From Pseudoalteromonas piscicida (GTDB lineage: Bacteria; Pseudomonadota; Gammaproteobacteria; Enterobacterales; Alteromonadaceae), in contig NZ_CP021647.1 in NCBI RefSeq assembly GCF_002208135.1, positions 1,119,501 to 1,183,500 on the forward strand: 64,000 nt of DNA, written 5' to 3'. The position numbers were made by a program, and so were the translations under genes. The stretch's first letter is position 1, and each line of letters begins with the position of its first letter. Below, one piece after another: positions 53,805 through 63,211 of this stretch. The notes under the pieces are model-generated. The model was not told the origin of the DNA, ran no database searches, and worked only from the letters and a program-made list of their open reading frames with translations.

Positions 53805-54310
53805 GGTTTACATCAAATCAGGAACATGAGCTTTGAGTTTAACTATTTGAATTGCGCTCGGCAACTAATACCTAGATGACGAATTTTGGACAAAAAAAAA
53901 GCAGGCCATACTGGCCTGCATAAAAACTCCAATAGCAACAAGCTGTGCCAAGGAAATCCCAATAATGCCAACGTCCCAGTCGGCAAGCTCTACTTCTCGG
54001 GAGTTCAATTGTGACTTTAGGCACGCCTAAATACGTAGGTAAAAAGGTGCAGCCCCAAAGGAACGAAACCAATGCTAATGTAATGTTTAGTACTTGTAAA
54101 CTAAAAATTGAAAAAAATAGTTTAAACGAACTTTATTTGCTCACTTTGAAATATAAAAGCTTCTAAATTGGTGAAATTACAATCGTTGTAACTATTTGTT
54201 ATTTATCTGGTTGATGATTTTTGTACCTTTAATGGTCTGAGAGTTGTTGCAATTTTGTATTCATTCTGTATGTTAATGAGTTGTACAACATGTAACCTAG
54301 GAAAGGAAAA
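53805..54310. promoter_or_regulatory. Intergenic region with possible leader or small RNA (minus strand)
   Basis: The - strand from about 54070 to 53892 ends in a strong terminator and carries no convincing gene. A 66-codon frame (54072-53872) overlaps the terminator stem, so a short RNA or an attenuating leader for nudB is more likely than a protein. The + side contains the AT-rich promoter of the M6 protease, with AGGAAAGGA before its ATG. Confidence 0.4.
53892..53919 (-). terminator. Strong intrinsic terminator upstream of nudB
   Basis: GCAGGCCA (53901-53908) and TGGCCTGC (53912-53919) form a GC-rich 8-bp stem with a 3-base loop. On the - strand it is followed by nine Ts (53900-53892). 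It lies about 90 bases before the nudB start and would end any transcript coming from upstream on that strand. Confidence 0.85.
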
Positions 54311-55951
54311 ATGAAATTAACATCAGCAATTATTGCAACGTCTTTATTGGCAACCAGTGTCGCAGTAAACGCGGCTATACCTTATAAAAATGAACAGTAT
54401 CAATTTACTCAACCAAGTGGTGAGGTGATCACTCTTATTCTTAATGGTAATACGTACTTTGCACAGCAGCGTACACCTGACGGCGAGCTTGTTGTGTATG
54501 ATGCCTCGCTTAAAGGAATGGCTTACGCAGAGGTATCAGCCGATGGAGAGCAGCTTATATCAACAGGTAAGCTAGTGACCAAGCGCAGTAAACGGGGCAT
54601 GCAACGTCACTCAGTAGATGCTATGCAGCAAGGGTTATCCTCTACTGCTATTGCAAAAAAGGTAAAAGCGGCGCAGCAGGTAATGCTGGGTCAAAACCAA
54701 ATACCAGTCGACTTGATACATACGCATCAGTTTGAGCGTAGTGATAATGCAATGGCGTTGAATGCTGAGATCAGCGGCCAAGTAAAAGGGTTAACTATCA
54801 TCATTGATTTCCCTGATGAGCGCGGCACTATCACAAAAGCACAAGTTGAGCGTTTTTTAAATGACCAAAATTACACTGAATTTGGTAACGCGCAGTCAGT
54901 AAGAGGGTATTTTTCGTCGGTCTCTGGAGGCAAGCTTGATTATACCAATACGGTAACGGCTTATTACACCGCAAAGAAAAACAAAGCGTATTACGCTGAT
55001 AGCGCATTAAGCTCAACAGTACGCTCGCAAGAACTCATAAAAGAAGCGCTAAATTGGCTTGAATTTCAACAGGGATTTGATTTTAGCTCGCTGACTACAA
55101 ATAGTAGTGGCCAGATCCGTGGGTTAAATATTTTTTATGCTGGTAACTCTGATAGTGCATGGTCTAAAGGTCTGTGGCCACATATGGCAAGACTCAGTCC
55201 TCGTTTTTGTGCTGATGGCGTGTGTACCGATCGCTATCAAATCACGGATATGGGAAATAGCCTTGCAATTGGCACCTTTGTACATGAGTCAGGTCATTTA
55301 ATTACAAACTGGCCCGATCTTTATGATTATGACGGTAGCTCAGAAGGCTCTGTCGCAAGTTTTGGCGTTATGGGATTTGGCGCGATTGGTGCTTCCAACC
55401 GTTTTAAGCCGACGCCACCTGTCGCACACTTTAGAGCCATAGCTGGTTGGGATACGGTAACTGAACTTAATCCAGCCGTAAATGCCAATGCCCCAACGGG
55501 AAGGCTCAGCCATATTTCAGGCACTAACAGCTCATATAAATGGACCAACCCGAGCAATACAAATGAAGCATTTTACATTGAGGCTATTCATCAGTCGGGA
55601 CAAAACTCAGAGCAACTCGATTCTGGCTTGGCTATTTGGCACGTTGATCCCGCGGGCAATAACTCGAATGAATGGCATCCGTATATCCAAATGGAGCATG
55701 GTGATGCCAAACGAGATCCTGAAAATGGCCGCAACCGTGGGGATAATGGCGATTTATTTGATGTGGCAGGAGAGTTTAGTGCCACACTGCCGAATGCGTT
55801 GAGTAGTAAAGGGACTAATGCGCTATGGTGGAATGGAAGCGACTCAGGTTTGTCCATCAGCAATATTTCTGATCCCGCTGCAGAGATCCAATTTACCGTG
55901 AGCGGCAGTACAACCCCACCACCAGTGGGGATGTTTATACTGGATACTTAG
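54311..55951 (+). CDS. M6-family metalloprotease (immune inhibitor A-like), C-terminus out of frame
   Basis: A secreted zinc protease with a signal peptide (ending VNAA), a propeptide (to about 155) and an M6 catalytic domain. The domain has H325-ESGH329 in VHESGHLITNWPDLYD and the conserved GVMGFGAIG met-turn-type segment. The open frame ends at 55951, after the catalytic domain and a TTPPP linker. The following 286 bases encode in another frame a typical C-terminal PPC-like domain (see next entry). One missing G in the G4 run at 55927-55930 explains this. If the break is real, the enzyme is truncated but the catalytic part is whole. AGGAAAGGA precedes the ATG. Confidence 0.85.
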   Translation: MKLTSAIIATSLLATSVAVNAAIPYKNEQYQFTQPSGEVITLILNGNTYFAQQRTPDGELVVYDASLKGMAYAEVSADGEQLISTGKLVTKRSKRGMQRHSVDAMQQGLSSTAIAKKVKAAQQVMLGQNQIPVDLIHTHQFERSDNAMALNAEISGQVKGLTIIIDFPDERGTITKAQVERFLNDQNYTEFGNAQSVRGYFSSVSGGKLDYTNTVTAYYTAKKNKAYYADSALSSTVRSQELIKEALNWLEFQQGFDFSSLTTNSSGQIRGLNIFYAGNSDSAWSKGLWPHMARLSPRFCADGVCTDRYQITDMGNSLAIGTFVHESGHLITNWPDLYDYDGSSEGSVASFGVMGFGAIGASNRFKPTPPVAHFRAIAGWDTVTELNPAVNANAPTGRLSHISGTNSSYKWTNPSNTNEAFYIEAIHQSGQNSEQLDSGLAIWHVDPAGNNSNEWHPYIQMEHGDAKRDPENGRNRGDNGDLFDVAGEFSATLPNALSSKGTNALWWNGSDSGLSISNISDPAAEIQFTVSGSTTPPPVGMFILDT

Positions 55952-56217
55952 CGGACAAGCAACAAGCCATACAACCTGACGGCAGTTGGTTTCAGTACGG
56001 CGGTGGCACAATCGCACTTACTTTAGAGGGACCTACGAACGCAGACTTCGATTTAAAACTCGAAGCTTGGCAAGGTGGCGCATGGCAACAAGTCGCAATT
56101 TCGGAGACGCCGACCTCACAAGAGTCAATTAACTATACGGCAAATTCAGGTTATTACCGCATTTTGGTTTACTCATACAGCGGTGCGGGTGACTACCGTC
56201 TAACGGTACAGAAGTAG
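55932..56217 (+). pseudogene. Out-of-frame C-terminal PPC-like domain of the M6 protease
   Basis: Read from 55932 in the +1 frame this gives DVYTGYLADKQQAIQPDG, then a beta-sandwich (FQYGGGTIALTLEGPTNADF, DLKLEAWQGG) ending YSYSGAGDYRLTVQK at the TAG 56215-56217. This is the pre-peptidase C-terminal type of domain normally cleaved after secretion. It is continuous with the M6 frame if a G is restored near 55927-55930. Confidence 0.8.
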
Positions 56218-56413
56218 TTATCCAAAGTACTGGTTGGCTAACATAGCTGATATCATATCAAGTCGCGCTGCTTCGTAGCTAGGGCGCGGCTTGATTCAAT
56301 TTTGCTAGACTTTCAGGCGCATCAAATTTCACTTTCCTATCTATAATTCATACTTTATTACCAAAAATGTGATAATAATGCAGTCATGCATATTGTTTGT
56401 TATGGAATAGCTT

Positions 56414-57712
56414 ATGAACTTTTTTCGAAAGCCAAATCAAGAAGTTGAAAATTTGACCGCTGAACTCAACCGTGCTCGGGCATTACTTTCTGCGATTGAT
56501 GAAGCGGTCGCAAAAATTGAATTTACACCCGATGGTCAAATAGCTGCGGTCAATCGACATTTTCTCGCTGTGGTGGGTTACACCGAGGCTGAAGTGATAG
56601 GGCAGCACCATCGTATTTTTTGCCATAAGGACTACGTAAATTCTTCGGAATATCGCAGTTTCTGGGCAAGCCTTCAACGTGGCCAAGCTCAGTTTGGTAA
56701 TTTTGAGCGCTTTACCAAAAAAGGTGACGTGGTTTGGCTTGACGCTACCTATTTTCCGGTTGAAGAAAATGGCAAAGTCACCCGTATTGTTAAAATTGCG
56801 AATGATATCACAGCAGAAAAGCTCACTATAAAAGCACAAGAAGCGATAGCTAACGCACTCAATAAATCCATGGCAACCATAGAGTTTACACCTGAGGGCG
56901 TTATTTTAGATGCGAATACAAATTTCACGGCAACTGTGGGTTATAAACTCAGTGAGATTAAAGGTCAGCATCATCGAATTTTCTGTGACGACAGCTTTTA
57001 TAAAGAGCAGCCACATTTTTGGGAAGAACTGGCAAAAGGTCAGCACAAAAGTGGTCGCTTTCATCGCTTAGGTAAACATGGCGAAGATATTTGGATTGAA
57101 GCAACGTATAACCCTATCTTTGATGAACATGGCAAAGTCATTAAAGTGATAAAGTTTGCAACAAATATCACGGCGCGGGTGCAAAAAGCGCATCGAGTCG
57201 CACAAGCTGCCGAAGTTGCGCAGGTGACATCTGAGCAAACCGAGCAAATAGCGGCCCGTGCGAGTTTATTGTTGCAAGAGTCTGTCAGTACCTCTGGGCT
57301 TATTTCTAATCAAGTGCAAAGTGCGATGGCCGCAATAGCTCAGCTTAATGAACAGTCAAAAGGGATCTCGGCAATTGTCTCTACCATCAGCGCGATTGCG
57401 GAGCAAACTAACCTACTTGCGTTAAATGCAGCGATAGAAGCCGCCAGAGCGGGCGAGCAGGGAAGAGGGTTTGCGGTGGTAGCCGATGAAGTAAGAAGCT
57501 TAGCAGCACGTACTTCGCAGTCGACCAACGAAATCAATGATGTGGTAAATCAGAACGAAGTGTTAACTAAAGAAGCTACTGCATTAATGAATACGGTGTC
57601 TGAGAGCACGGAGCTCGGCCTTGCACAAATCGATGAAGTGAATAAAGTGATGAATGAAATAAAGCAAGGCGCAGAAAACCTCACAAATACGGTCAAAGGA
57701 TTGTCAGAATAA
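56414..57712 (+). CDS. Soluble PAS-PAS methyl-accepting chemotaxis protein
   Basis: A 432-residue chemoreceptor with no transmembrane segment. PAS 1 spans about 28-140 and PAS 2 about 148-262, both with the HHRIF pattern after a hydrophobic strand ([30 protein letters not shown]). The signalling domain (about 280-430) has the conserved tip [18 protein letters not shown]. The duplicated PAS pair with identical HHRIFC cores indicates internal duplication. It may sense an internal signal such as redox or a small ligand, as in Aer2/McpB-like receptors. It has no C-terminal CheR pentapeptide, and is shorter than most receptors. Confidence 0.9.
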   Translation: MNFFRKPNQEVENLTAELNRARALLSAIDEAVAKIEFTPDGQIAAVNRHFLAVVGYTEAEVIGQHHRIFCHKDYVNSSEYRSFWASLQRGQAQFGNFERFTKKGDVVWLDATYFPVEENGKVTRIVKIANDITAEKLTIKAQEAIANALNKSMATIEFTPEGVILDANTNFTATVGYKLSEIKGQHHRIFCDDSFYKEQPHFWEELAKGQHKSGRFHRLGKHGEDIWIEATYNPIFDEHGKVIKVIKFATNITARVQKAHRVAQAAEVAQVTSEQTEQIAARASLLLQESVSTSGLISNQVQSAMAAIAQLNEQSKGISAIVSTISAIAEQTNLLALNAAIEAARAGEQGRGFAVVADEVRSLAARTSQSTNEINDVVNQNEVLTKEATALMNTVSESTELGLAQIDEVNKVMNEIKQGAENLTNTVKGLSE

Positions 57713-57718
57713 CCTAAA

Positions 57719-57911
57719 GATCGCCGCGTGAAGCGTCTCCCACCAAGGGTTTAAATATGTTGTGGGAGCGGGTTCACCCCGCGAGCTTTTCTCTACTGAT
57801 CGCCGCGTGAAGTGCCTCCCACCAAGGTCTTGAATATGTTGTGGGAGCGGGTTCACCCCGCGAGCTTTTCTCTACTGATCGCCGCCTAAAGCGCCTCCCA
57901 CTGCGAATAAT
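57719..57911. repeat. REP-like palindromic repeat array, 79-bp unit, 2.4 copies
   Basis: Units start at 57719, 57798 and 57877. Each contains GCCGCGTGAAGCG, CTCCCACCAAGG and, downstream, GTGGGAGCGGGTTCACCCCG followed by CGAGCTTTTCTCTACT. CTCCCAC pairs with GTGGGAG in the same unit, so each unit can fold into a hairpin. The core GTGGGAGCGGG closely resembles Pseudomonas REP sequences. It lies between the convergent chemoreceptor and choice-of-anchor genes and may end both transcripts. Confidence 0.85.
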
Positions 57912-57920
57912 GTGAACGGT

Positions 57921-59768
57921 TCATTTTTCTGCGATTTGCCATACCGCAACCGAGCCGGAAATTTCATTGCCGATCACTAATAAGGCTTCGCCAGTTGCAC
58001 TTTTGTCGGCAGGAATAAATGCCATGCCCTCTGGTGCCAAGTCGCCAGTGATCTCAGCATCTTCAACTAATCCGCGGTTGTAAAAATAATCTTCAAACTT
58101 AACATCGTAAGGGTTGGTGATATCGTAAACCATGATACTACCCATACGCTCTAAGCCAACGAATGCAAAAGTGCGTTCACCAATTTGACCTAGCGCTAGT
58201 GCTTCCGGCTCTGGGCCTTTTGCATCGGATCGCGTATCGCCCTCATTAGTGTCTTCATCATTGTTAAATTGTGCGCCATGCACGGAGGCTGTGATCCGCT
58301 CGATTTGATCGCCAGAGTCGAACACCACAAGGCCGTTGCTATCCCAAATGGTGAATGAGCGTGCACCATAGGTGTATAGCGCTTCATATTGACCGTCTTT
58401 ATTTTCATCGCCTTTCACCGTTGTAACTTTAAGACGACCAATGTCGTCATCGTCATTATTGAGATAGGCAAAGTTGCTTGCTAAGGTAAGATCTTCGGCA
58501 CGGCTCTCATCAATATACGCTAAACAGCCATCGTCTTTATCGTAATCTAGGCCACCTTTCGCGTTGCAGTCGGCTTCATCGGCAGCATCAAAAAAGTATT
58601 CTCTTCCATCACCTTCGTTAGCTGAGACAATAAAGTTCGCGCCTTTCCATGTATAGCTAGAGATAGTGTCTGGCTGATACATACCGTAAAGACCTGGATA
58701 CTTTTTAAAGTTGATCTTTTTATCTTTATCCGAGGCATCCATTGTATAGTTAGACCAGTCTTTGAATCCTAAACCGACTAAATCAAGGCTATTGTCGTTA
58801 AGATCTACAATAGCGAGTGCGTTGTTTTCTTGAATTGAAACATATGCGAAACGGTTGTCTTTAGAGATGGTGACATATTCCGGTTCTAAATCCATCGCAA
58901 CTGTCGTATTAATAAGTTTGCCATTGATAGTGCGACCAGTTGGATTGGCGAAGACAACGCCTTGTGCTTCTAGCTCAGCTTGCTTGGTGTTAAATGCACT
59001 AAAGTCCAATTGTGTTGCTGTATTTGCAACTACGCCGTTTGTAATGTTGATAATACTGATGCTACCTTCAGGATCAACGCTGTAATCGCCAGCTGGTTCT
59101 CCTTCATTTGCGACCACGACTTTGCTGCCATCATGAGTAAAGGTAACCATATCTGGTAATGCACCTACTGTTACATTTTTAACAAAGGTAGGAGTTGCAC
59201 CTGAGATATCATAAAAAGCGATTTGTCCTGCGTCGCCCGTAGTCTTGGCTGCCATTGCAACTGCCAATAGTTGGTTGTTTTCGTCAACTGCAATGCTATT
59301 TGCATCGCCGGGTGTATTGTTGTTTAAGTTGATTGTCATGGCAGACGTTAAATTTGTGGCGGTAATAACGCCTTCGTTATTTTTGGCCAGAGCGGCAGTA
59401 TCAAAGCCGGTTGCTGGAATAACTTCAACCACAGCGGTACTGCCTGAACTATTAATGGCATATATCCATTTTTTGGATGCTTGGTAAGCGACAATTTCAG
59501 CGGCGCCTTCAGGACTTTCTGCATTAAGTACTGCACGTCCCACAAGGCTTATTTCAAGCATGCTATTGGCATTGGTGCCATTGATTCCGTCTTGTCCGTT
59601 TGTTCCCTCTTGGCCGTCGGACCCATCTGTCCCATTTTGTCCATCGTTACCATCTTGTCCGGCAATGCCTTGTGGTCCTTGTGAGCCGGTGGCGCCATCG
59701 TCACCATCAAGCGAACAGCCAGTGAGAAGAGAAAGCAAAGAGAGTGCGATCAGTGAGTGCTTAAACAT
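57921..59768 (-). CDS. Choice-of-anchor I domain lipoprotein with collagen-like linker
   Basis: A 615-residue lipoprotein. The lipobox LLTGCSLDGD is followed by a collagen-like stretch of G-X-X triplets (residues about 22-63, GSQGPQGIAGQDGNDG). A large beta-propeller-type choice-of-anchor I domain follows (EISLVGRAVLNAESPEGAAE to SGSVAVWQIAEK). The domain contains DGSKVVVANEGEPAGDY and EPEALALG motifs typical of the family, which is related to phytase- and alkaline-phosphatase-associated beta-propellers. The collagen-like part probably works as a stalk holding the propeller off the outer membrane. Function unproven. Confidence 0.88.
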   Translation of the reverse strand: MFKHSLIALSLLSLLTGCSLDGDDGATGSQGPQGIAGQDGNDGQNGTDGSDGQEGTNGQDGINGTNANSMLEISLVGRAVLNAESPEGAAEIVAYQASKKWIYAINSSGSTAVVEVIPATGFDTAALAKNNEGVITATNLTSAMTINLNNNTPGDANSIAVDENNQLLAVAMAAKTTGDAGQIAFYDISGATPTFVKNVTVGALPDMVTFTHDGSKVVVANEGEPAGDYSVDPEGSISIINITNGVVANTATQLDFSAFNTKQAELEAQGVVFANPTGRTINGKLINTTVAMDLEPEYVTISKDNRFAYVSIQENNALAIVDLNDNSLDLVGLGFKDWSNYTMDASDKDKKINFKKYPGLYGMYQPDTISSYTWKGANFIVSANEGDGREYFFDAADEADCNAKGGLDYDKDDGCLAYIDESRAEDLTLASNFAYLNNDDDDIGRLKVTTVKGDENKDGQYEALYTYGARSFTIWDSNGLVVFDSGDQIERITASVHGAQFNNDEDTNEGDTRSDAKGPEPEALALGQIGERTFAFVGLERMGSIMVYDITNPYDVKFEDYFYNRGLVEDAEITGDLAPEGMAFIPADKSATGEALLVIGNEISGSVAVWQIAEK

Positions 59769-60086
59769 AAAATATCCTGATTATTATTGTTAAAGCAGTT
59801 ACTTAATCACAAAAAGATGACTCTTATATGGCAATGAGGTTTCAGAATTATTGTGAGAAATTCATTGATATTACTAAGCTGGATGTAATGCCATTCAAGC
59901 GTTAACACCACCGATATCAATGGATGATCAGGCAAAAGTTGGTATTGCTTTTGGTGCAATTAGGTACAGACAAAATATATACAATCATTTTTCAAATTTG
60001 ATGAACTTTTATTCAAACCGGTTCGTAGGGGTTAGCTGTGGGTGACAAAAGTCATTCTTTTTAACCGAGTCTACAGGATGAGTATA
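59769..60086. promoter_or_regulatory. Intergenic region between divergent lipoprotein genes
   Basis: It should hold both divergent promoters. It has no gene. A clear AGGA lies 8 bases before the ATG at 60087. Confidence 0.4.
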
Positions 60087-61640
60087 ATGAAAAAGTTTAT
60101 AGTAAGTGCCAGCCTCATGCTTCTTATGGCATGTAGCGATAACGACGATAACGATACTGTTACACCTCCGCCACCGCCGCCAGCCCAAGAGTTTTCAGCG
60201 ACTAAGACCTTCGAATTGATGTTATCAGGAAAGCAAGAAGTGCCGATGAATACGTCAATGCAAACCGCTTTTGCAACAGTTGAGCTTGATGAAAATCTGA
60301 TGCAATTCAGAGCAACACTCGACTACAGTGATGTCGAAGGTTTTAGTGCTGCACATATTCACGATGGGGATTTAGGAGCGAATGGCGATGTGGCTTTCGC
60401 CTTTGAAGCATCGGATGATAACAAGGTGAGTATTCCAATCACAGATCTTTCAGAGGAGCTAATTGAGGATATGCTGGACGGTGACTGGTATATCAATCTA
60501 CATACCGAGGCCTTTCCAAACGGTGAGTTACGCGCTCAAATCGTGCCTGACACGGTAAGTGTCATTACTTTCAAATTAGAAGGCTCACAACAGGTGCCAA
60601 TGAATGAAAGTAGTGCCATGGGGTATGGTTATGCGTCATACGACAGTGCCGATGGTGAGCTATACCTTCGAGCGGTTACTATGGACGTTGATGATGCCAC
60701 CGCTGCACATATTCACACTGGCCGCATTGGTATGAACGGCGATGTGCTTGTGGTGCTAGAGCAGGACGACGAAGTAATGACAGATTGGGTAACGCCTGAT
60801 GACACAATGATCGACGAAGCGACGTTGAATGTTTTGCTCTCAGGTGGACATTACGTTAATGTTCATACTCCTGAGATGCCAAATGGTGAGATCCGCGGTC
60901 AAATCCTGACTAACAACTACGCCGTTGCTACATTTGACTTGTCCGGCAAACAGGAAGTGCCTGCAGTAGCAACAATGGCATCCGGTGATGGCTATGCCCT
61001 TGTTAACACTGACAACTATGAAGTAGAACTCAGAGTTGTGACTAGCGGTGTTGAAGATGCAACGGCGGCGCATATTCATACTGGTCGAATTGGCATGAAT
61101 GGTGATGTTTTAGTTGGCCTTGAGCAAAGCACCGATAATATAAATGTGTGGATGACCCCAGACAACACCAAGATCAATGCTGAGATTTTTGCGGTGCTCG
61201 CATCGGGCGGACACTATGTTAATGTCCACACACCAGCAAATATGAGTGGTGAACTTCGTGGTCAGATCCTCACTGACAACTACACTTTGGTGGCGTTTCC
61301 ATTGAGTGGCGAGCAAGAAGTCCCAGCCGTTACAACCACAGCCAGTGGTAGTGGATATGCTTTGGTAAATCGAAACGGCTTCGACCTTGAATTACAAGTG
61401 CTTACCTCGGGTGTTGCCGATGCAACGGCTGCGCACATACATACTGGTATTGCTGGTGAAAACGGCCCTGTTTTACTAACATTAATGCAAGATAGTAGTG
61501 ATGCCAATCGCTGGATGGCTCCGGCCAGTGCAGCATTGACAGCGGAAATATTTGCGATTCTGGCAGGCGGTGGTCACTACGTGAATGTGCATACTCCAGC
61601 GAATCCAAATGGTGAACTAAGAGGCCAGATAATTAATTAA
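60087..61640 (+). CDS. Lipoprotein with four CHRD domains
   Basis: A 517-residue lipoprotein (MKKFIVSASLMLLMACSDND). Four consecutive CHRD (chordin-type) domains of about 120 residues follow an acidic and proline-rich linker. Each has L(S/E)G.Q(E/Q)VP, a central ATAAHIHTG or AAHIHDG block and a closing VNVHT(P/E)...GE(L/I)RGQI. I chose the ATG at 60087 because it gives the lipoprotein signal and has AGGA 8 bases upstream; other ATGs lie 9 and 45 bases before. The domain is found in many marine surface proteins, and its bacterial function is unknown. Confidence 0.9.
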   Translation: MKKFIVSASLMLLMACSDNDDNDTVTPPPPPPAQEFSATKTFELMLSGKQEVPMNTSMQTAFATVELDENLMQFRATLDYSDVEGFSAAHIHDGDLGANGDVAFAFEASDDNKVSIPITDLSEELIEDMLDGDWYINLHTEAFPNGELRAQIVPDTVSVITFKLEGSQQVPMNESSAMGYGYASYDSADGELYLRAVTMDVDDATAAHIHTGRIGMNGDVLVVLEQDDEVMTDWVTPDDTMIDEATLNVLLSGGHYVNVHTPEMPNGEIRGQILTNNYAVATFDLSGKQEVPAVATMASGDGYALVNTDNYEVELRVVTSGVEDATAAHIHTGRIGMNGDVLVGLEQSTDNINVWMTPDNTKINAEIFAVLASGGHYVNVHTPANMSGELRGQILTDNYTLVAFPLSGEQEVPAVTTTASGSGYALVNRNGFDLELQVLTSGVADATAAHIHTGIAGENGPVLLTLMQDSSDANRWMAPASAALTAEIFAILAGGGHYVNVHTPANPNGELRGQIIN

Positions 61641-61664
61641 TCGCTTAGATAATTATCTCGCATC

Positions 61665-61691
61665 AAAGAGTCTGTTAAGTGCAGACTCTTT
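61665..61691 (+). terminator. Rho-independent terminator of the CHRD gene
   Basis: AAAGAGTCTG (61665-61674) and CAGACTCTTT (61682-61691) form a perfect 10-bp stem with a 7-base loop, followed by a T-rich tail, 25 bases after the stop codon. Confidence 0.9.
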
Positions 61692-61835
61692 TTCTTTATA
61701 TTCAAATTACACAACGATTACCCAAGGTCGTTATATTTGGTTAAAAATAGGTAACTAAAAAATCATAGTTTGTTCCCGTAACCGTAATACAAAGCGTTTA
61801 GCGTATGCCTTCTTTAAAATAATAATGGTATTAAA

Positions 61836-63211
61836 ATGAATAAGATAAGCGTTTGTTCTGCGCTCGTAGCGGCATTATTGCTGAGTGCATGTGATGATGA
61901 TTCTGTAGAGGTTGTGCAGGTTGAAAAACCGGTGATCACAACGGAAACTGAAATAAAAGTCGTTGAAGTTCCGGTAATTGTGGAGGTGCCAGCTGGTAGT
62001 GCAAGTGCGATGCAAATAGGCACACGCCCTGACTTCTTAATTCAAGATATGGAAGACAGTGCACTCAAAACCAAGCTCGAGCAGTGTGCTAACGGACCTT
62101 TTTATAGAACAGACTTTTCAATTGGGCATCGTGGTGCGCCAATGCAGTTTCCTGAACACACCAAAGAATCTTATGTTGCGGCGGCTAAAATGGGTGCTGG
62201 GATTTTAGAGTGTGACGTTGCTTTTACCAAAGACAAAGAGCTGGTTTGTCGCCACTCACAATGTGATTTGCACACCACAACGAATATCTTAGCAACGGAT
62301 TTGGCGCAAAAATGTACAACACCATTTATACCTGCCGATCCTGAAAATGGGATTGCAGCCCAAGCTATGTGTTGTACTAGCGATATTACTTTGGCCGAGT
62401 TTAAGACATTAAAAGGTAAAATGGATGCCGCGAATTCAATGGCGACAACCGTAGAGGAATATATGGATGGCACGGCAAATTGGCGCACCGATTTATATGC
62501 AAGCAGAGGCACTTTAATGACTCATGCTCAGAGCATTGAGTTATTTAAAAATTTAGGCGTGAAAATGACGCCAGAGCTGAAGACTCCGTCTGTTGCCATG
62601 CCTTTTGATGGTTTTACGCAAGAAGCCTACGCACAAAAAATGATAGACGAATATAAAGCCGCCAATGTAGACCCAAAAAATGTTTGGGCGCAGTCTTTTA
62701 ATCGTGACGATGTCGTCTATTGGATAAAAGAAAATCCAGAGTTTGGCGCACAGGCTGTATATTTGGACGACAGATACGAAACGCAAGCAGCAGACAATGA
62801 AAGCATGATACCAGCAGAGCAAATCGTGCATAACCCCGAGCTATTGTCACCAACGATGGAAGAGCTTGCAGCCGATGGTGTTAAAATTATTGCACCGCCA
62901 CTTTGGATGTTATTAACCGAAGAAGGGGGGAAATCGTCCCCTCACCGTATGCCAAAGCAGCAAAAGCCGCAGGGCTTGGGATTATCACTTGGACACTTGA
63001 GCGCTCTGGTCACTTAGCCAGCGGCGGTGGTTGGTATTACCAAAGCATCAACGGCAGTCTGTCAGGCGAGGCGATGATAGATAACGATGGTGATACCTTT
63101 AAAGTGCTAGATGTATTAGCTAAAGAGGTTGGCGTAATCGGCGTATTCTCTGATTGGCCTGCAACAACCACTTACTATGCAAGTTGCATGGGCATGCCCG
63201 CAAGTATTTAA
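61836..63211 (+). pseudogene. Glycerophosphodiester phosphodiesterase family lipoprotein, frameshifted
   Basis: A lipoprotein (lipobox LLSACDDD) with a GDPD catalytic domain. [16 protein letters not shown] and [12 protein letters not shown] carry the HRG, E and E-x-D active-site residues, and the second His lies in [11 protein letters not shown]. After about 365 codons the frame breaks at a G6 run (62925-62930). Restoring one G gives [21 protein letters not shown], then [12 protein letters not shown] and [14 protein letters not shown] to the stop at 63211. The continuation matches the usual GDPD C-terminus, so the gene is otherwise intact and about 458 residues long. Without correction it would end at 63017. 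Confidence 0.85.

Noticed and set aside
53872..54072. 66-codon gene on the - strand before nudB
   Set aside because: It runs through the terminator stem, has an unusual composition (many Trp, Cys and Arg) and no ribosome binding site.
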